A DNA stretch of 16,987 bases from Oscillibacter sp. (GCA_017380995.1 JAFOCY010000020.1:1-16987); one strand, 5' to 3'. Counted from the first letter of the stretch, positions 1 to 7,280 are shown. Translations and numbers: made by a program. The notes: generated by a model from the letters alone, not told the origin.

Positions 1-584
1 CGGTTGATTTCTTCATCCCGGCCGATGACAGGGTCCAGCCGGTCCATCCGCGCCTCAGCCGTCAGGTCCCGGCTGCACTCCCGCAGGGTCTTGCTGCACC
101 CTTCCTCCCGGGGAACAGGGCGGTCCCGCAGGGCGGAACGGCGGGGATTTTCGCTTTGTTTTTGCATCAGGAGCGTATAGAGGTGACGGGGATCGACGCC
201 CGCGGAGCGGAGGGCCCGGACCGCCATATTATTCCCCTCCTTCAAAATCCCGGCCAGCAGATGCTCCGTGCTGATGGCCCGCTCACCGCAGCGCAGAGCT
301 TCCTCCACCGCCAATTCCACACTGCGCCGCGCTCGAGGCGTCAGCCCCTGGGTGGGATCGGAGCCTGGCAGCCCTGCCCCCACGTTCTTTCGAATGGCCT
401 CCGTAAGCCCCTTGTCTGTTGCGCCCGCGCCGGTAAGCACCCCATGGGCCACTCCTTCTTCCTCCCGCAAAAGCCCCAGCAGCAGGTGCTCCGTTCCTAC
501 ATAGGCATGGCCCAGTTCCCCCGCCGCCTCCTGGGCAAGACGAATGGCCGTTTCGGCAGTGGGTGAAAATCGATTCTCGTTCAT
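1..584 (-). CDS. clpC: ClpC-type ATP-dependent Clp protease ATPase subunit, N-terminal part (runs off window)
   Basis: HSP100 chaperone that unfolds substrates and feeds them to ClpP in the cytoplasm. The visible 194 residues hold two Clp N repeats: the first has FSPTAETAIRLAQEAAGELG and GTEHLLLGLL, and the second has ARRSVELAVEEALRCGE and STEHLLAGIL. A linker leads into the opening of the first AAA domain (DLTAEARMDRLDPVIGRDEE), which is cut by the window edge before Walker A. The ATG at 582-584 follows a GGAAGGAG site at good spacing. The N domain and the DPVIGRDEE run fit ClpC/ClpA-type proteins. ClpB is less likely, but the middle domain that would decide is outside the window. No CtsR, McsA or McsB gene is beside it, unlike Bacillus, and I see no CtsR heptad or CIRCE repeat upstream. 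The start codon overlaps the stop of a possible short leader ORF. Confidence 0.88.
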   Translation of the reverse strand, partial: MNENRFSPTAETAIRLAQEAAGELGHAYVGTEHLLLGLLREEEGVAHGVLTGAGATDKGLTEAIRKNVGAGLPGSDPTQGLTPRARRSVELAVEEALRCGERAISTEHLLAGILKEGNNMAVRALRSAGVDPRHLYTLLMQKQSENPRRSALRDRPVPREEGCSKTLRECSRDLTAEARMDRLDPVIGRDEEIN

Positions 585-661
585 GGCGTCTCCTTCCGTG
601 GTAATGAATCTTCTTCCAGTTTTTCCGTTTCTGCCCGTTCTAATACGAATATTTTTTGCAT
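581..661 (-). CDS. possible 26-aa leader ORF overlapping the clpC start
   Basis: A short reading frame, MQKIFVLERAETEKLEEDSL followed by PRKETP, ends in a TGA that overlaps the clpC ATG as ATGA. It has a GGAAGGTG site (667-674) five bases before its ATG. An in-frame upstream ATG at 674-676 would give 31 aa. The peptide is charged and has no membrane segment or recognised family. Its early codons (AAA, ATA, GTA, TTA) are more AT-rich than those of the neighbouring genes. Expression depends on the clpC promoter lying upstream of 676, and I cannot place that promoter firmly. It could equally be a chance open frame in the clpC leader. Confidence 0.35.
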   Translation of the reverse strand: MQKIFVLERAETEKLEEDSLPRKETP

Positions 662-706
662 ATATACACCTTCCATAAAATTCTCCGCTGAATTTGGTCA
701 TACCAC

Positions 707-734
707 TTGCTTTTTTTGAATTGTGTGTTAAAAT
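707..734 (+). promoter_or_regulatory. probable sigma-A promoter of the ferredoxin gene
   Basis: TTGCTT (707-712) and TAAAAT (729-734) are separated by 16 bases, and the ferredoxin ATG lies about 30 bases downstream of the -10. The spacer is one base shorter than ideal. No other plausible promoter lies closer to this gene. Confidence 0.5.
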
Positions 735-763
735 GAAGCTACAAATCTAATGGAGGTGCTCCT

Positions 764-937
764 ATGGCTTACAAGATTTCTTCTGCTTGCGTTAGCTGCG
801 GTTCCTGCGCTGATGTGTGCCCCGCCGGCGCCATCTCTCAGGGCGACGATCAGTATGTCATCGACGCTGCTGCCTGCCTGGACTGCGGTACCTGCGCTGA
901 CAGCTGCCCCAACGGCGCCATCGGCCCCGAGGACTAA
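764..937 (+). CDS. 2[4Fe-4S] clostridial-type ferredoxin, 57 aa
   Basis: Small soluble electron carrier with two four-iron clusters, serving redox enzymes such as pyruvate:ferredoxin oxidoreductase and hydrogenases. Two CxxCxxCxxxCP motifs are intact: C9, C12, C15, C19-P20 and C38, C41, C44, C48-P49. The internal twofold repeat and the acidic composition are those of the classic 55-60 aa clostridial ferredoxin. The ATG follows GGAGGTG (752-758) at five bases. It stands alone as a single-gene unit, with its own promoter upstream and a strong hairpin terminator directly after it. A longer frame from 750 to 956 in another phase is a shadow of this gene. Confidence 0.96.
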   Translation: MAYKISSACVSCGSCADVCPAGAISQGDDQYVIDAAACLDCGTCADSCPNGAIGPED

Positions 938-955
938 TCTTTTCGAGGGTACATA

Positions 956-989
956 AACACACCGTAAGGAAACTTACGGTGTGTTTTTG
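956..989 (+). terminator. rho-independent terminator after the ferredoxin gene
   Basis: A perfect 13-bp stem (956-968 with 973-985) closes on a GAAA tetraloop and runs into a T-rich tail (TTTTTGTTT). It lies 18 bases after the stop codon. Confidence 0.92.
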
Positions 990-1049
990 TTTCTGTTCGG
1001 GGGCTTTGGGGCATTTGCCCTTTTCGCAGCGCACATCCGGGGCTTTTAC

Positions 1050-1078
1050 TTGCGTGTCTTTCCTTTTTATATTATAAT
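1050..1078 (+). promoter_or_regulatory. sigma-A promoter of the methyltransferase-rsmI operon
   Basis: TTGCGT (1050-1055), a 17-base spacer and a perfect TATAAT (1073-1078). The expected start of transcription near 1085 leaves a leader of about 25 bases with the AAAGGAG site at 1096-1102. Confidence 0.8.
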
Positions 1079-1109
1079 GTTGCTCATCATAGACCAAAGG
1101 AGTGAGGAG

Positions 1110-1841
1110 ATGGAACACTGGGAGGAGCTTTGTCCCGGCGGGCTGAAGCTGGTATATGAAGACAGCCTCTTTCATCCGGGGACGGATTCCTTCCTGCTCT
1201 CTTCCCTGCCCCGTCTGAAAAAGGGGCTGCGGGTCTTTGATCTTGGCTGTGGGACAGGACTTTTGAGCCTGCTCCTTTTGCAGCGTGAGCCTCATCTGCA
1301 GGTAACAGGTCTGGAAGTGCAGGAAGACGCCGCTGCCCTGGCTCAGAAATGCGCCGAGGAAAACGGCCTTACAGACCGCCTCACCATCCGCCGGGGAGAT
1401 TTGCGGGATGTACGGTCCCTGTTTGCCACCGGTTCCTTCGACTTGGTGGTGTGCAATCCCCCCTACTATGAGCCCCACCGGGGAAAAACGGCCCGGGAAA
1501 GCGCCCTTCGCACTGCCCGCTCCGAGGTAAACTGCACGCTGGAAGACGTTTGTGCCGCAGCCAGGCATCTGCTCCGCTGGGGCGGAAGCTTTTGTCTGGT
1601 GCATAAGCCGGAACGGCTGACAGACGTCCTTTGCACCCTGCGGCAGTATGCGATAGAGCCCAAACTTCTGCGCTTCGTCTGCGCCACCACCTCCTCCGCC
1701 CCTTCCCTGCTCCTTCTGGAGGGCCGCCGGGGCGGGAACAGCGGTCTGACGGTCCGGTCTCCCCTCATTTTACAAACACCCAATGGCACCCCCACCCCCG
1801 AGGTAGACGCCATCTATTTTCGCAAGGAGGAAACACCATGA
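1110..1841 (+). CDS. TrmN6/YabB-like N6-adenine methyltransferase, 243 aa
   Basis: SAM-dependent methyltransferase of the Rossmann MTS type. Its relatives TrmN6 (YfiC) and YabB belong to the tRNA1(Val) A37 N6-methyltransferase group. Motif I, DLGCGTG, is at residues 44-50, the acidic strand-2 end is near E69, and the N6-adenine catalytic motif NPPY is at 116-119. The frame stays open back to 981, but the ATG at 1110 is chosen. It has AAAGGAG upstream, lies downstream of the promoter, and starts where family members start. The stop overlaps the rsmI ATG as ATGA, so the two are translationally coupled. The same pairing (yabB beside the rsmI gene yraL/yabC) is common in Firmicutes and supports the RNA-modification role. 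The exact target nucleotide is inferred. Confidence 0.87.
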   Translation: MEHWEELCPGGLKLVYEDSLFHPGTDSFLLSSLPRLKKGLRVFDLGCGTGLLSLLLLQREPHLQVTGLEVQEDAAALAQKCAEENGLTDRLTIRRGDLRDVRSLFATGSFDLVVCNPPYYEPHRGKTARESALRTARSEVNCTLEDVCAAARHLLRWGGSFCLVHKPERLTDVLCTLRQYAIEPKLLRFVCATTSSAPSLLLLEGRRGGNSGLTVRSPLILQTPNGTPTPEVDAIYFRKEETP

Positions 1842-2668
1842 GCGGCAAGCTTTATCTCGTCGCCACCCCCATCGGCAACCTGGGCGACTTCTCTCCCCGT
1901 GCAGAGGAGACGCTGCGCCAGGCGGATTTCATTGCCGCCGAGGATACCCGGGTCTCCGTGAAGCTATTGAACCATCTGGAGCTTAAAAAGCCCCTGGTGA
2001 GCTATCACGAGCACAACCAGATCACCGCCGGACAGGCGATTTTGACCCGTCTTCTGGCGGGTGAGACCTGCGCCCTGGTGACAGACGCCGGCACTCCCGC
2101 CATCTCCGACCCCGGAGAAGGCCTTGTTCGCCTGTGCGCCGACGCAGGGGTGGAAGTTCTGGCCATTCCCGGCTGCTGCGCGGCGGTGAACGCCCTGGCA
2201 GTCAGCGGCCTCCCCACAGGCCGCTTCACCTTCGAAGGCTTTTTGAGCATGAACAAGAAGGAGCGCCGGGAACACCTGGAGTCTCTCCAATATGAGACCC
2301 GGACTATGATTTTTCACGAAGCCCCCCATAAGCTTCAAAACACGCTGAAGGATTTCCTGGAGACCTTTGGTCCCGAGCGGCGCATCTCCCTTTGCCGGGA
2401 GCTGACGAAGCTCCACGAGGAAACCCAGCGGATGACTGTGGGCCAAGCCCTGGCCCACTACCAGGAAAACGCACCCCGGGGAGAATATGTGCTGGTGGTG
2501 GAAGGCGCTGCCAAGCGGGAGAAAACCACCGTTTCTCTGGAGGACGCTGTGGCCCAGGTGCTGGCTTTGAAGGAGCAGGGTATGCGCCTGAAGGATGCGG
2601 CCAAAGAGGTGGCGGAACACACCGGCATCTCCAAAAACGAGCTCTACGCCGCAGCGGTGGAAAAGTAA
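1838..2668 (+). CDS. rsmI: 16S rRNA (cytidine-1402-2'-O)-methyltransferase RsmI, 276 aa
   Basis: Methylates the ribose 2'-OH of C1402 in the decoding centre of 16S rRNA, a partner modification to the N4 methylation by RsmH. The tetrapyrrole-methylase fold is clear: VATPIGNLGDFSPRA at residues 8-22, EDTR at 35-38, SYHEHN at 55-60, VTDAGTPAISDPG at 81-93, then PGCCAAVNALAVSGLPT. The last 44 residues match the C-terminal helix-turn-helix-like domain found in this family. Length is close to the E. coli protein (286 aa). The site AAGGAGG (1824-1830) precedes the ATG, which overlaps the stop of the upstream methyltransferase. Transcription ends near the hairpin at 2673-2715. Confidence 0.96.
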   Translation: MSGKLYLVATPIGNLGDFSPRAEETLRQADFIAAEDTRVSVKLLNHLELKKPLVSYHEHNQITAGQAILTRLLAGETCALVTDAGTPAISDPGEGLVRLCADAGVEVLAIPGCCAAVNALAVSGLPTGRFTFEGFLSMNKKERREHLESLQYETRTMIFHEAPHKLQNTLKDFLETFGPERRISLCRELTKLHEETQRMTVGQALAHYQENAPRGEYVLVVEGAAKREKTTVSLEDAVAQVLALKEQGMRLKDAAKEVAEHTGISKNELYAAAVEK

Positions 2669-2672
2669 ACAA

Positions 2673-2715
2673 GCATGAACGGCCGATCCGCCTCAAGCGG
2701 ATCGGCCGTTCATGC
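2673..2715. terminator. perfect 19-bp hairpin between convergent genes
   Basis: Arms 2673-2691 and 2697-2715 are perfect reverse complements around a five-base loop (CTCAA). The structure lies four bases after the rsmI stop. The plus side is followed by TGTAGAAATT rather than a T run. The minus side is followed by TTGTTTACTTTT, which is T-rich. It may end transcription from both sides, or it may be a processing or stabilising hairpin. Confidence 0.7.
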
Positions 2716-2740
2716 TGTAGAAATTCCGTTTTGGAGAGTG

Positions 2741-2772
2741 CCCCTCCGGAGAGGGAGGGATATCCGGAGGGG
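2741..2772 (-). terminator. GC-rich inverted repeat just after the amidase stop
   Basis: Nine-base arms (CCCCTCCGG at 2741-2749 and CCGGAGGGG at 2764-2772) flank a 14-base loop, 11 bases past the stop of the minus-strand amidase gene. No T run follows on the minus strand. It could act together with the 19-bp hairpin that follows, or merely protect the 3' end. Confidence 0.4.
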
Positions 2773-2783
2773 ACTGCATTTTG

Positions 2784-3674
2784 TTACAGAGTCTGAATGC
2801 GAGTATCGAACTTCGGGCAATGGAGGCGAACCGTCACATTGTCATCCACCACCTCGCAGATCTGCGCATCACAGGTTGCGCTCATCAGGCGATAGGCGTC
2901 GGGGAAGTTCAAATCCAACTTTTTCATAAGGAACTCCACCACATCGGCAGTGGCAACCTTGATACTCTCTTCCAGGGTAAGACGGGATGCAAGGAAGTAG
3001 ATACCATCATAAGTCTCGATGACAGGACGCTGAATGGGCCGATCACGATAGAGGGTGACCTTCAGGCACATTCTGCCCGCGATCTCAATACCTGTACCGG
3101 AGAGTTCACCATCACCCATGCAGGCGTGCATATCGCCCACAGCAAGCCCTGCACCGGGCACATTCACCGGGAAGTATACCCGGGCACCCACTTTGACCAT
3201 CTTGGTATCCATATTGGCACCGTGATCCTCGGGCACAGCACAGTGGATCTCGCCGCTCTTAGGGGCAACACCCATCACGCCGATCATAGGTGTCAGGGGG
3301 ATCTTGATGGTATCGGAGAAATGGGCAAACCCGTCATGTACCGGGATGATCTTGGTATCGGGCTCCGTGATGCGATCACCCAGAACACCAAGTCCGCAAT
3401 TGGTGACCATAATGCCATGGTCGGCAAGGTCTATGGCCATTACTTCTACACACAAGGTATCACCAGGCTGAGCGCCTTCAATATCGATTGGACCCACGGC
3501 GCAGTCCATGATGCTGATGTCAATATCGGGCCGCTTCACAGATGCGTCCGTGATCTGACCGGAGTAGCAGTCATCCACCTCCACCCAAAAGACCTCCCCA
3601 TCCTTGACGGTATAGTTGGCCTTGTTGGTGGTATTGAAATGGAAAATGACTTTGTCTTTCGGAATCACTCTCAT
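2784..3674 (-). CDS. acetamidase/formamidase family amidohydrolase, 296 aa
   Basis: Hydrolyses a short-chain amide to ammonia and a carboxylate; known members act on formamide or acetamide. The family signature GDMHACMGDGELSGTGIE is at residues 180-197, preceded by EDHGANMDTK (149-158), the usual place of the conserved HGGN-type segment. Length fits the roughly 300-aa bacterial form. There is no signal peptide, so it is cytoplasmic. The ATG at 3672-3674 follows GGGAGG at seven bases. It is 22 bases downstream of the permease gene on the same strand, so the two are probably one mRNA: import, then deamidation. The natural substrate is not readable from sequence. Formamide, acetamide or an amino-acid-derived amide are all possible. 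Confidence 0.9.
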   Translation of the reverse strand: MRVIPKDKVIFHFNTTNKANYTVKDGEVFWVEVDDCYSGQITDASVKRPDIDISIMDCAVGPIDIEGAQPGDTLCVEVMAIDLADHGIMVTNCGLGVLGDRITEPDTKIIPVHDGFAHFSDTIKIPLTPMIGVMGVAPKSGEIHCAVPEDHGANMDTKMVKVGARVYFPVNVPGAGLAVGDMHACMGDGELSGTGIEIAGRMCLKVTLYRDRPIQRPVIETYDGIYFLASRLTLEESIKVATADVVEFLMKKLDLNFPDAYRLMSATCDAQICEVVDDNVTVRLHCPKFDTRIQTL

Positions 3675-3696
3675 GGTGTGCCTCCCTTTCCCGGAC

Positions 3697-4920
3697 TTAC
3701 CAGCCGGCGGGCAGGATGCCGATCATAGAGCAGATGAAGTAGATGGCAGCCAGAGAGAAGATCACAATGATCGTGCCCTGAACCGCGGGATGAGCGTACC
3801 AGCCGCACTTCCACTCAGGCTCAATATCTCCTTCCTTACGGGCCTTGTTGACCATGAGGACGGGGATGATGGACATGATCACGCCGCCGAAAGTACCGGC
3901 CCAGCCGATGGCGTCAACGAAGCTGACAAAGCCGCCGTAAGCCAGAATGAAGGGGGGCAGAGCAGTGCAGGCGATGGCGATGATACGGGTCTTGTTGTCA
4001 TGCTCATCCTTGAGCTTGAACATATCAACAATGTTGGTAAGCATGGAGCCGCCTACTGCCCAGTAAGAGGTCATCATAGCGCAAAGAGCGAAAATATTGG
4101 CGGTGTAAAGTGCCCAGGTGCCCAGTGCCTGGCCCCAGGCAAGGGTAGCGACCTCAGTGACCTTATCAGCGCCCGTGAGGGACAGAACTGCCAGAGGCAC
4201 AACTGCCAGCAGAATGCCGGTAACGACCATGCCTGCGATAATAGCCACGGGGAGTTTCTTGGGGGTATGACGCATACCGCGGGCCAGCTCAGGCACGGCA
4301 TACTGGGCGATATAGCAGAAAATAGCACTGCTAAGCAGAGGTACAGCGTAGACCCAATCGGCATAGATAGCACGGGAAACGTCAGCCTTGCCGGAAAGGA
4401 AGGATGCAATCACGATAACACCCAGCAGAACGACCATGCCGCTGGAGATAAACTTCTCCCACATACCGGTGGCCTTCAGGCCCAGCCAAACCACCAGAAC
4501 ACAGGGGACCGTAAAGATGATACTGCCCGCCCAGTTGGGAAGGCCCAACAGCGTGCAGAGGATGTTACCGGAGCCGGTGGTATAGGCCACCATGCAGCCG
4601 ATGGAGTTTGCACAAACAGAAATGAAAATCAGCACAGCGCCCAGTTTACCAACATAACGCTCAGCAAGGCCGGGCAGCTGCATGGGCTTTTTGGTTCGCA
4701 GAGCAGTCTCTGCCACGTACAGCATGGAGAAGGTAGTGAACACACCTGCCACGATCAGCCACAACACCAGGATCGGCCAGCCTGCTTTACGGGAAGAATA
4801 GGCCAGACCCAGAATACCGGAGCCGATGTTGGCACCAACGATAATGGCCGCTGCCTCATACAGAGTAAGCTTTGTTACCTTAAGCGCGCCTTCTTCAACC
4901 TGCAGATTCTTTTCTTCCAT
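3697..4920 (-). CDS. HAAAP/AAAP-type amino acid permease, 407 aa
   Basis: Secondary transporter of the APC superfamily in the cytoplasmic membrane, about 11 predicted spans. The first span carries GANIGSGILG (29-38), the substrate and sodium or proton site signature of the hydroxy/aromatic amino acid permease group (relatives TyrP, Mtr, SdaC). Later hydrophobic segments are at roughly 49-70, 92-115, 128-150, 156-176 and onward to a last one ending near ILPAGW. Length matches the 400-415 aa of that group. The ATG at 4918-4920 follows AAGGAGG. It heads the permease-amidase unit and has a promoter with 11-bp-spaced direct repeats, pointing to control by the adjacent response regulator. Substrate unknown; pairing with an amidase suggests an amide or an amidated amino acid, by inference. 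Confidence 0.82.
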   Translation of the reverse strand: MEEKNLQVEEGALKVTKLTLYEAAAIIVGANIGSGILGLAYSSRKAGWPILVLWLIVAGVFTTFSMLYVAETALRTKKPMQLPGLAERYVGKLGAVLIFISVCANSIGCMVAYTTGSGNILCTLLGLPNWAGSIIFTVPCVLVVWLGLKATGMWEKFISSGMVVLLGVIVIASFLSGKADVSRAIYADWVYAVPLLSSAIFCYIAQYAVPELARGMRHTPKKLPVAIIAGMVVTGILLAVVPLAVLSLTGADKVTEVATLAWGQALGTWALYTANIFALCAMMTSYWAVGGSMLTNIVDMFKLKDEHDNKTRIIAIACTALPPFILAYGGFVSFVDAIGWAGTFGGVIMSIIPVLMVNKARKEGDIEPEWKCGWYAHPAVQGTIIVIFSLAAIYFICSMIGILPAGW

Positions 4921-4975
4921 AGATTTTTCCTCCTTCTTATTTTTTCCCTTTTGTTTTTCCCTCGGAACTATTCAC

Positions 4976-5008
4976 AGTATATCAGACGCGGGACAACGAA
5001 AGGACAAC
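4976..5008 (-). promoter_or_regulatory. permease-amidase promoter with SARP-type 11-bp direct repeats
   Basis: Read on the minus strand, GTTGTCC occurs twice (5008-5002 and 4997-4991) with starts exactly 11 bp apart. It is followed after nine bases by a good -10, TATACT (4981-4976). No -35 hexamer stands at normal distance: TTGTCC copies are 20 and 9 bases away. Known SARP activators bind heptameric direct repeats with 11-bp spacing about 8 bp upstream of the -10. The regulator encoded next door has a SARP-like DNA-binding domain, so this is its probable operator. Confidence 0.7.
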
Positions 5009-5070
5009 AAAGTTTTCATGCAGTTCTACCATTTTTTCGCTGCCGTTCCATTCGTTTTTTGCAAGTCGCA

Positions 5071-5874
5071 TCAAAGTAGCTTGCAGCAAAGCGCCGCTGC
5101 AGTCATCTCCGCCCAACTGTACTGGGTCATGAACTCTCCCGTAAAGCCATTGACAGTATCGCTGTCTCCCGAAAGATAGCGATAATAATCGCAGTCTACC
5201 TTTGTCTGGTCTACGCTAAGACAGTTGTGTCCCTTTATGACAACATCCTCCTGTCCCACTGCGCGAAGTGCTTTCATAAGATCGGATTTGAACGTCTGGG
5301 TCTGATTTTTTAGCGCGCTGTCATAGCTGCGGTCTTCAAAAAGTACCGCGCTGATCTCTTTGATGGAGCAGGTGGCTCCATTCCGATAAATCAGATAGGC
5401 AAACAGTTCCTTGGATTTGGAGCGGGAAAATTTCAGAGGCTTTCCATCGAAAAATACCTCAAAATTTCCGAAGCAGTGAACCCTCAGCTTCTGTTTCGCC
5501 GTTCCGGGGGAACCAATGATTACATTCAGTTCCTTCCGCACCGCCTCAGAGGTCACCGGTTTTAAGAGATATCCTCTTGCATGAACAGAGTAAGATTCCA
5601 GCGCATACTGGGGATATGCCGTAACGAAGACGATTTCCATCTCCGGCAGGACCTCCCGCAGTTCCTGTGCCAGGCGAAGCCCTGTCCAAGTGCGCATCTG
5701 GATATCCAGGAAAGCGATTTTCGGTCGGATCTCTCCCTTCTTTACCGCCGCAAGCGCTACCTCAGGAGAGGTAAAGGCACATACTTGCGCCTCGGGCTCT
5801 GCCTCTTCAAGGGCGTTGGTCAGGTCAGCCAATGCCAGCATCTCATCATCAACAGCTAAAAAGCACAAACTCAT
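5071..5874 (-). CDS. response regulator with SARP-like winged-helix output domain, 267 aa
   Basis: Receiver domain at residues 1-120 with the acidic pair D9-D10, phosphoacceptor D57 (AFLDIQM), T85 and K105 (LLKP). After a short linker, residues 129-228 form an OmpR-like winged helix of the SARP kind (LRVHCFGNFEVFFDGKPLKF, then SRSKSKELFAYLIYRNG). The tail to 267 (DYYRYLSGD, GEFMTQYSWAEM) resembles only the start of a BTAD domain, so full-length SARP architecture is cut short, as is usual in clostridial REC-SARP proteins. The ATG overlaps the kinase stop as ATGA and follows AAGGAGGGG. It is the cognate partner of the upstream kinase. Its probable target is the permease-amidase promoter 63 bp beyond its stop codon. 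Confidence 0.9.
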   Translation of the reverse strand: MSLCFLAVDDEMLALADLTNALEEAEPEAQVCAFTSPEVALAAVKKGEIRPKIAFLDIQMRTWTGLRLAQELREVLPEMEIVFVTAYPQYALESYSVHARGYLLKPVTSEAVRKELNVIIGSPGTAKQKLRVHCFGNFEVFFDGKPLKFSRSKSKELFAYLIYRNGATCSIKEISAVLFEDRSYDSALKNQTQTFKSDLMKALRAVGQEDVVIKGHNCLSVDQTKVDCDYYRYLSGDSDTVNGFTGEFMTQYSWAEMTAAALCCKLL

Positions 5875-7250
5875 TTCTGATCCCCTCCTTCTTTAGGTAT
5901 AGACAATTCCACTACCGTACCTTCACCCGGCACAGAGCGGATCTCCAGACGGCCTCCACACACACTCATAAGCCGCTCACCCACATTGGCAATTCCCACA
6001 TGCTCCGGCCCCATGGCGCAAAGCGTCTTCACATCAAACCCAACACCGTCATCCGTTACCGTGATAACATAACGAGAGGCCTCCTGCTCTGTGCGCACCG
6101 TAACTGTTCCCCCGCCGTGGCGCTGCATCACACCATGACGCACCGCATTTTCCACGATGGGCTCCAATGTCAAAGCAGGAAGAGAAAACTCTGTCACAGG
6201 GGTAATAAAACGTACCTGCAGTTCATCTCCGTAGCGCATCTTTTCCAGTTCCGTATAATGCCGCACATGCTCCAACTCCTGTGAAAAAGGTATGCACCCC
6301 TCTTCCTGCAAAGAGCCGAGGTTACTGCGCAGATAACTTGTAAAATCCAACAGAGCTGTCTCTGCCTTTTTCGGATCCATGCGGCACAGTACTCGGATTC
6401 CCGTAAGCACGTTGTAGAGAAAATGAGGCTGAATCTGACTAAGCATGATGGCTACCCGTTGGCGCATAAGGCGCTCTTCCTGTGCACGTTCATATTCCAC
6501 CTGAACGCTGACATAAATCAGAATCATGGAAAAAACCACAACAGAGTATGCAAACGTAGCGTGCTCCAGCACCAGATCCACTGCTACCGTGCACAGCACC
6601 AATAATTCAAAGGCTATGAATGTAATCGCTTTGCGATTTGTGAGCATGGATCGAAAAGAGTAAATGATACCGATATTCGCTGCTATTGGCAGCGCAAGAA
6701 ATACCAAAAAGAGCCACGGAAAATCCCACAGATTCCAATATTGGGTATCACTGCGGGTCGTAACCTGATTGATGCACACAAGGAAAAAGCCATCCAGACA
6801 GATACCGCTGACCAACCAGCCATATCCCACCAGTTCTTCGGCGTCTTCTTTCACATAACTGAGAAGATAAATGCTGTAAACCACCAAAATCGGAAAGCCC
6901 ATCGCGTCCCGCAAAAATACGCCCAGAGCGTGGATCAACTCATAGTGCGGAAACTTCTGCAGCCCGATACCCCATGCGAAAATATCGCCCAAGATGCCCA
7001 CCGCCGTCAGGGCCAGCATCCACAAAAAGAGCTTCTGAAACAACCGCTCCGAGCCGCTGTTCACCACCACCAGAAAAACTACCGCGCTCAACAGCAGGAA
7101 AAACAGTTCCGTCACCACACTGGCCACCGTATAGGGATGCCAGCGGGCGCCCGGCTGTCCCACCGCCCAAAGCGTCTGCCCAAGCAGGATCACCGCACCC
7201 GCAGACGCGATCAAAGCCCCGCAGGTGCTGATTGTTTTTCTTTTCTTCAT
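5871..7250 (-). CDS. LytS/YehU-type membrane sensor histidine kinase, 459 aa
   Basis: Two-component sensor in the cytoplasmic membrane. The first 250 residues hold seven or eight hydrophobic segments, roughly 8-30, 40-64, 72-96, 108-132, 142-162, 174-199, 208-227 and 229-250, with only short loops. Ligand sensing must therefore happen within or near the membrane. The kinase part is the His_kinase (PF06580) type: SQIQPHFLYNVL with phospho-acceptor H276, then HATPase N box PIVENAVRHG (N368), G1 DDGVGF (400-405) and G2 HVGIANVGERL. The start at 7250 is chosen over ATGs at 7277 and 7256, because AGGAGG (7257-7262) is six bases upstream of it and overlaps or touches the others. It is co-transcribed with the response regulator. 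The sensor module is not one I recognise by name. Confidence 0.88.
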   Translation of the reverse strand: MKKRKTISTCGALIASAGAVILLGQTLWAVGQPGARWHPYTVASVVTELFFLLLSAVVFLVVVNSGSERLFQKLFLWMLALTAVGILGDIFAWGIGLQKFPHYELIHALGVFLRDAMGFPILVVYSIYLLSYVKEDAEELVGYGWLVSGICLDGFFLVCINQVTTRSDTQYWNLWDFPWLFLVFLALPIAANIGIIYSFRSMLTNRKAITFIAFELLVLCTVAVDLVLEHATFAYSVVVFSMILIYVSVQVEYERAQEERLMRQRVAIMLSQIQPHFLYNVLTGIRVLCRMDPKKAETALLDFTSYLRSNLGSLQEEGCIPFSQELEHVRHYTELEKMRYGDELQVRFITPVTEFSLPALTLEPIVENAVRHGVMQRHGGGTVTVRTEQEASRYVITVTDDGVGFDVKTLCAMGPEHVGIANVGERLMSVCGGRLEIRSVPGEGTVVELSIPKEGGDQK

Positions 7251-7256
7251 ACGCAT

Positions 7257-7262
7257 CCTCCT
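7257..7262 (-). promoter_or_regulatory. ribosome binding site fixing the kinase start
   Basis: AGGAGG, six bases upstream of the ATG at 7248-7250. The two upstream in-frame ATGs lie before the site or directly on its edge, so they are unlikely starts. Confidence 0.8.
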
Positions 7263-7280
7263 GCACACAGCATACATAAA

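Noticed and set aside
585..720. CtsR or CIRCE operator before clpC
   Set aside because: GACCAAA occurs once but no tandem GGTCAAA heptads and no CIRCE inverted repeat can be found.
2781..3728. Plus-strand frame of 315 codons opposite the amidase gene
   Set aside because: The minus strand carries an intact acetamidase/formamidase signature. The plus frame has no family features and no ribosome site.
3616..5079. Long plus-strand frame of 487 codons opposite the permease gene
   Set aside because: It is the shadow of the permease and its promoter. It has no domain, is rich in H, N, Q and D as expected from the complement of a membrane protein gene, and lacks a ribosome site.
5008..5079. Terminator between the SARP-type regulator and the permease
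   Set aside because: The GCAAG/CTTGC pairing is short and followed by A residues on the transcribed strand, so read-through from the regulator gene remains possible.
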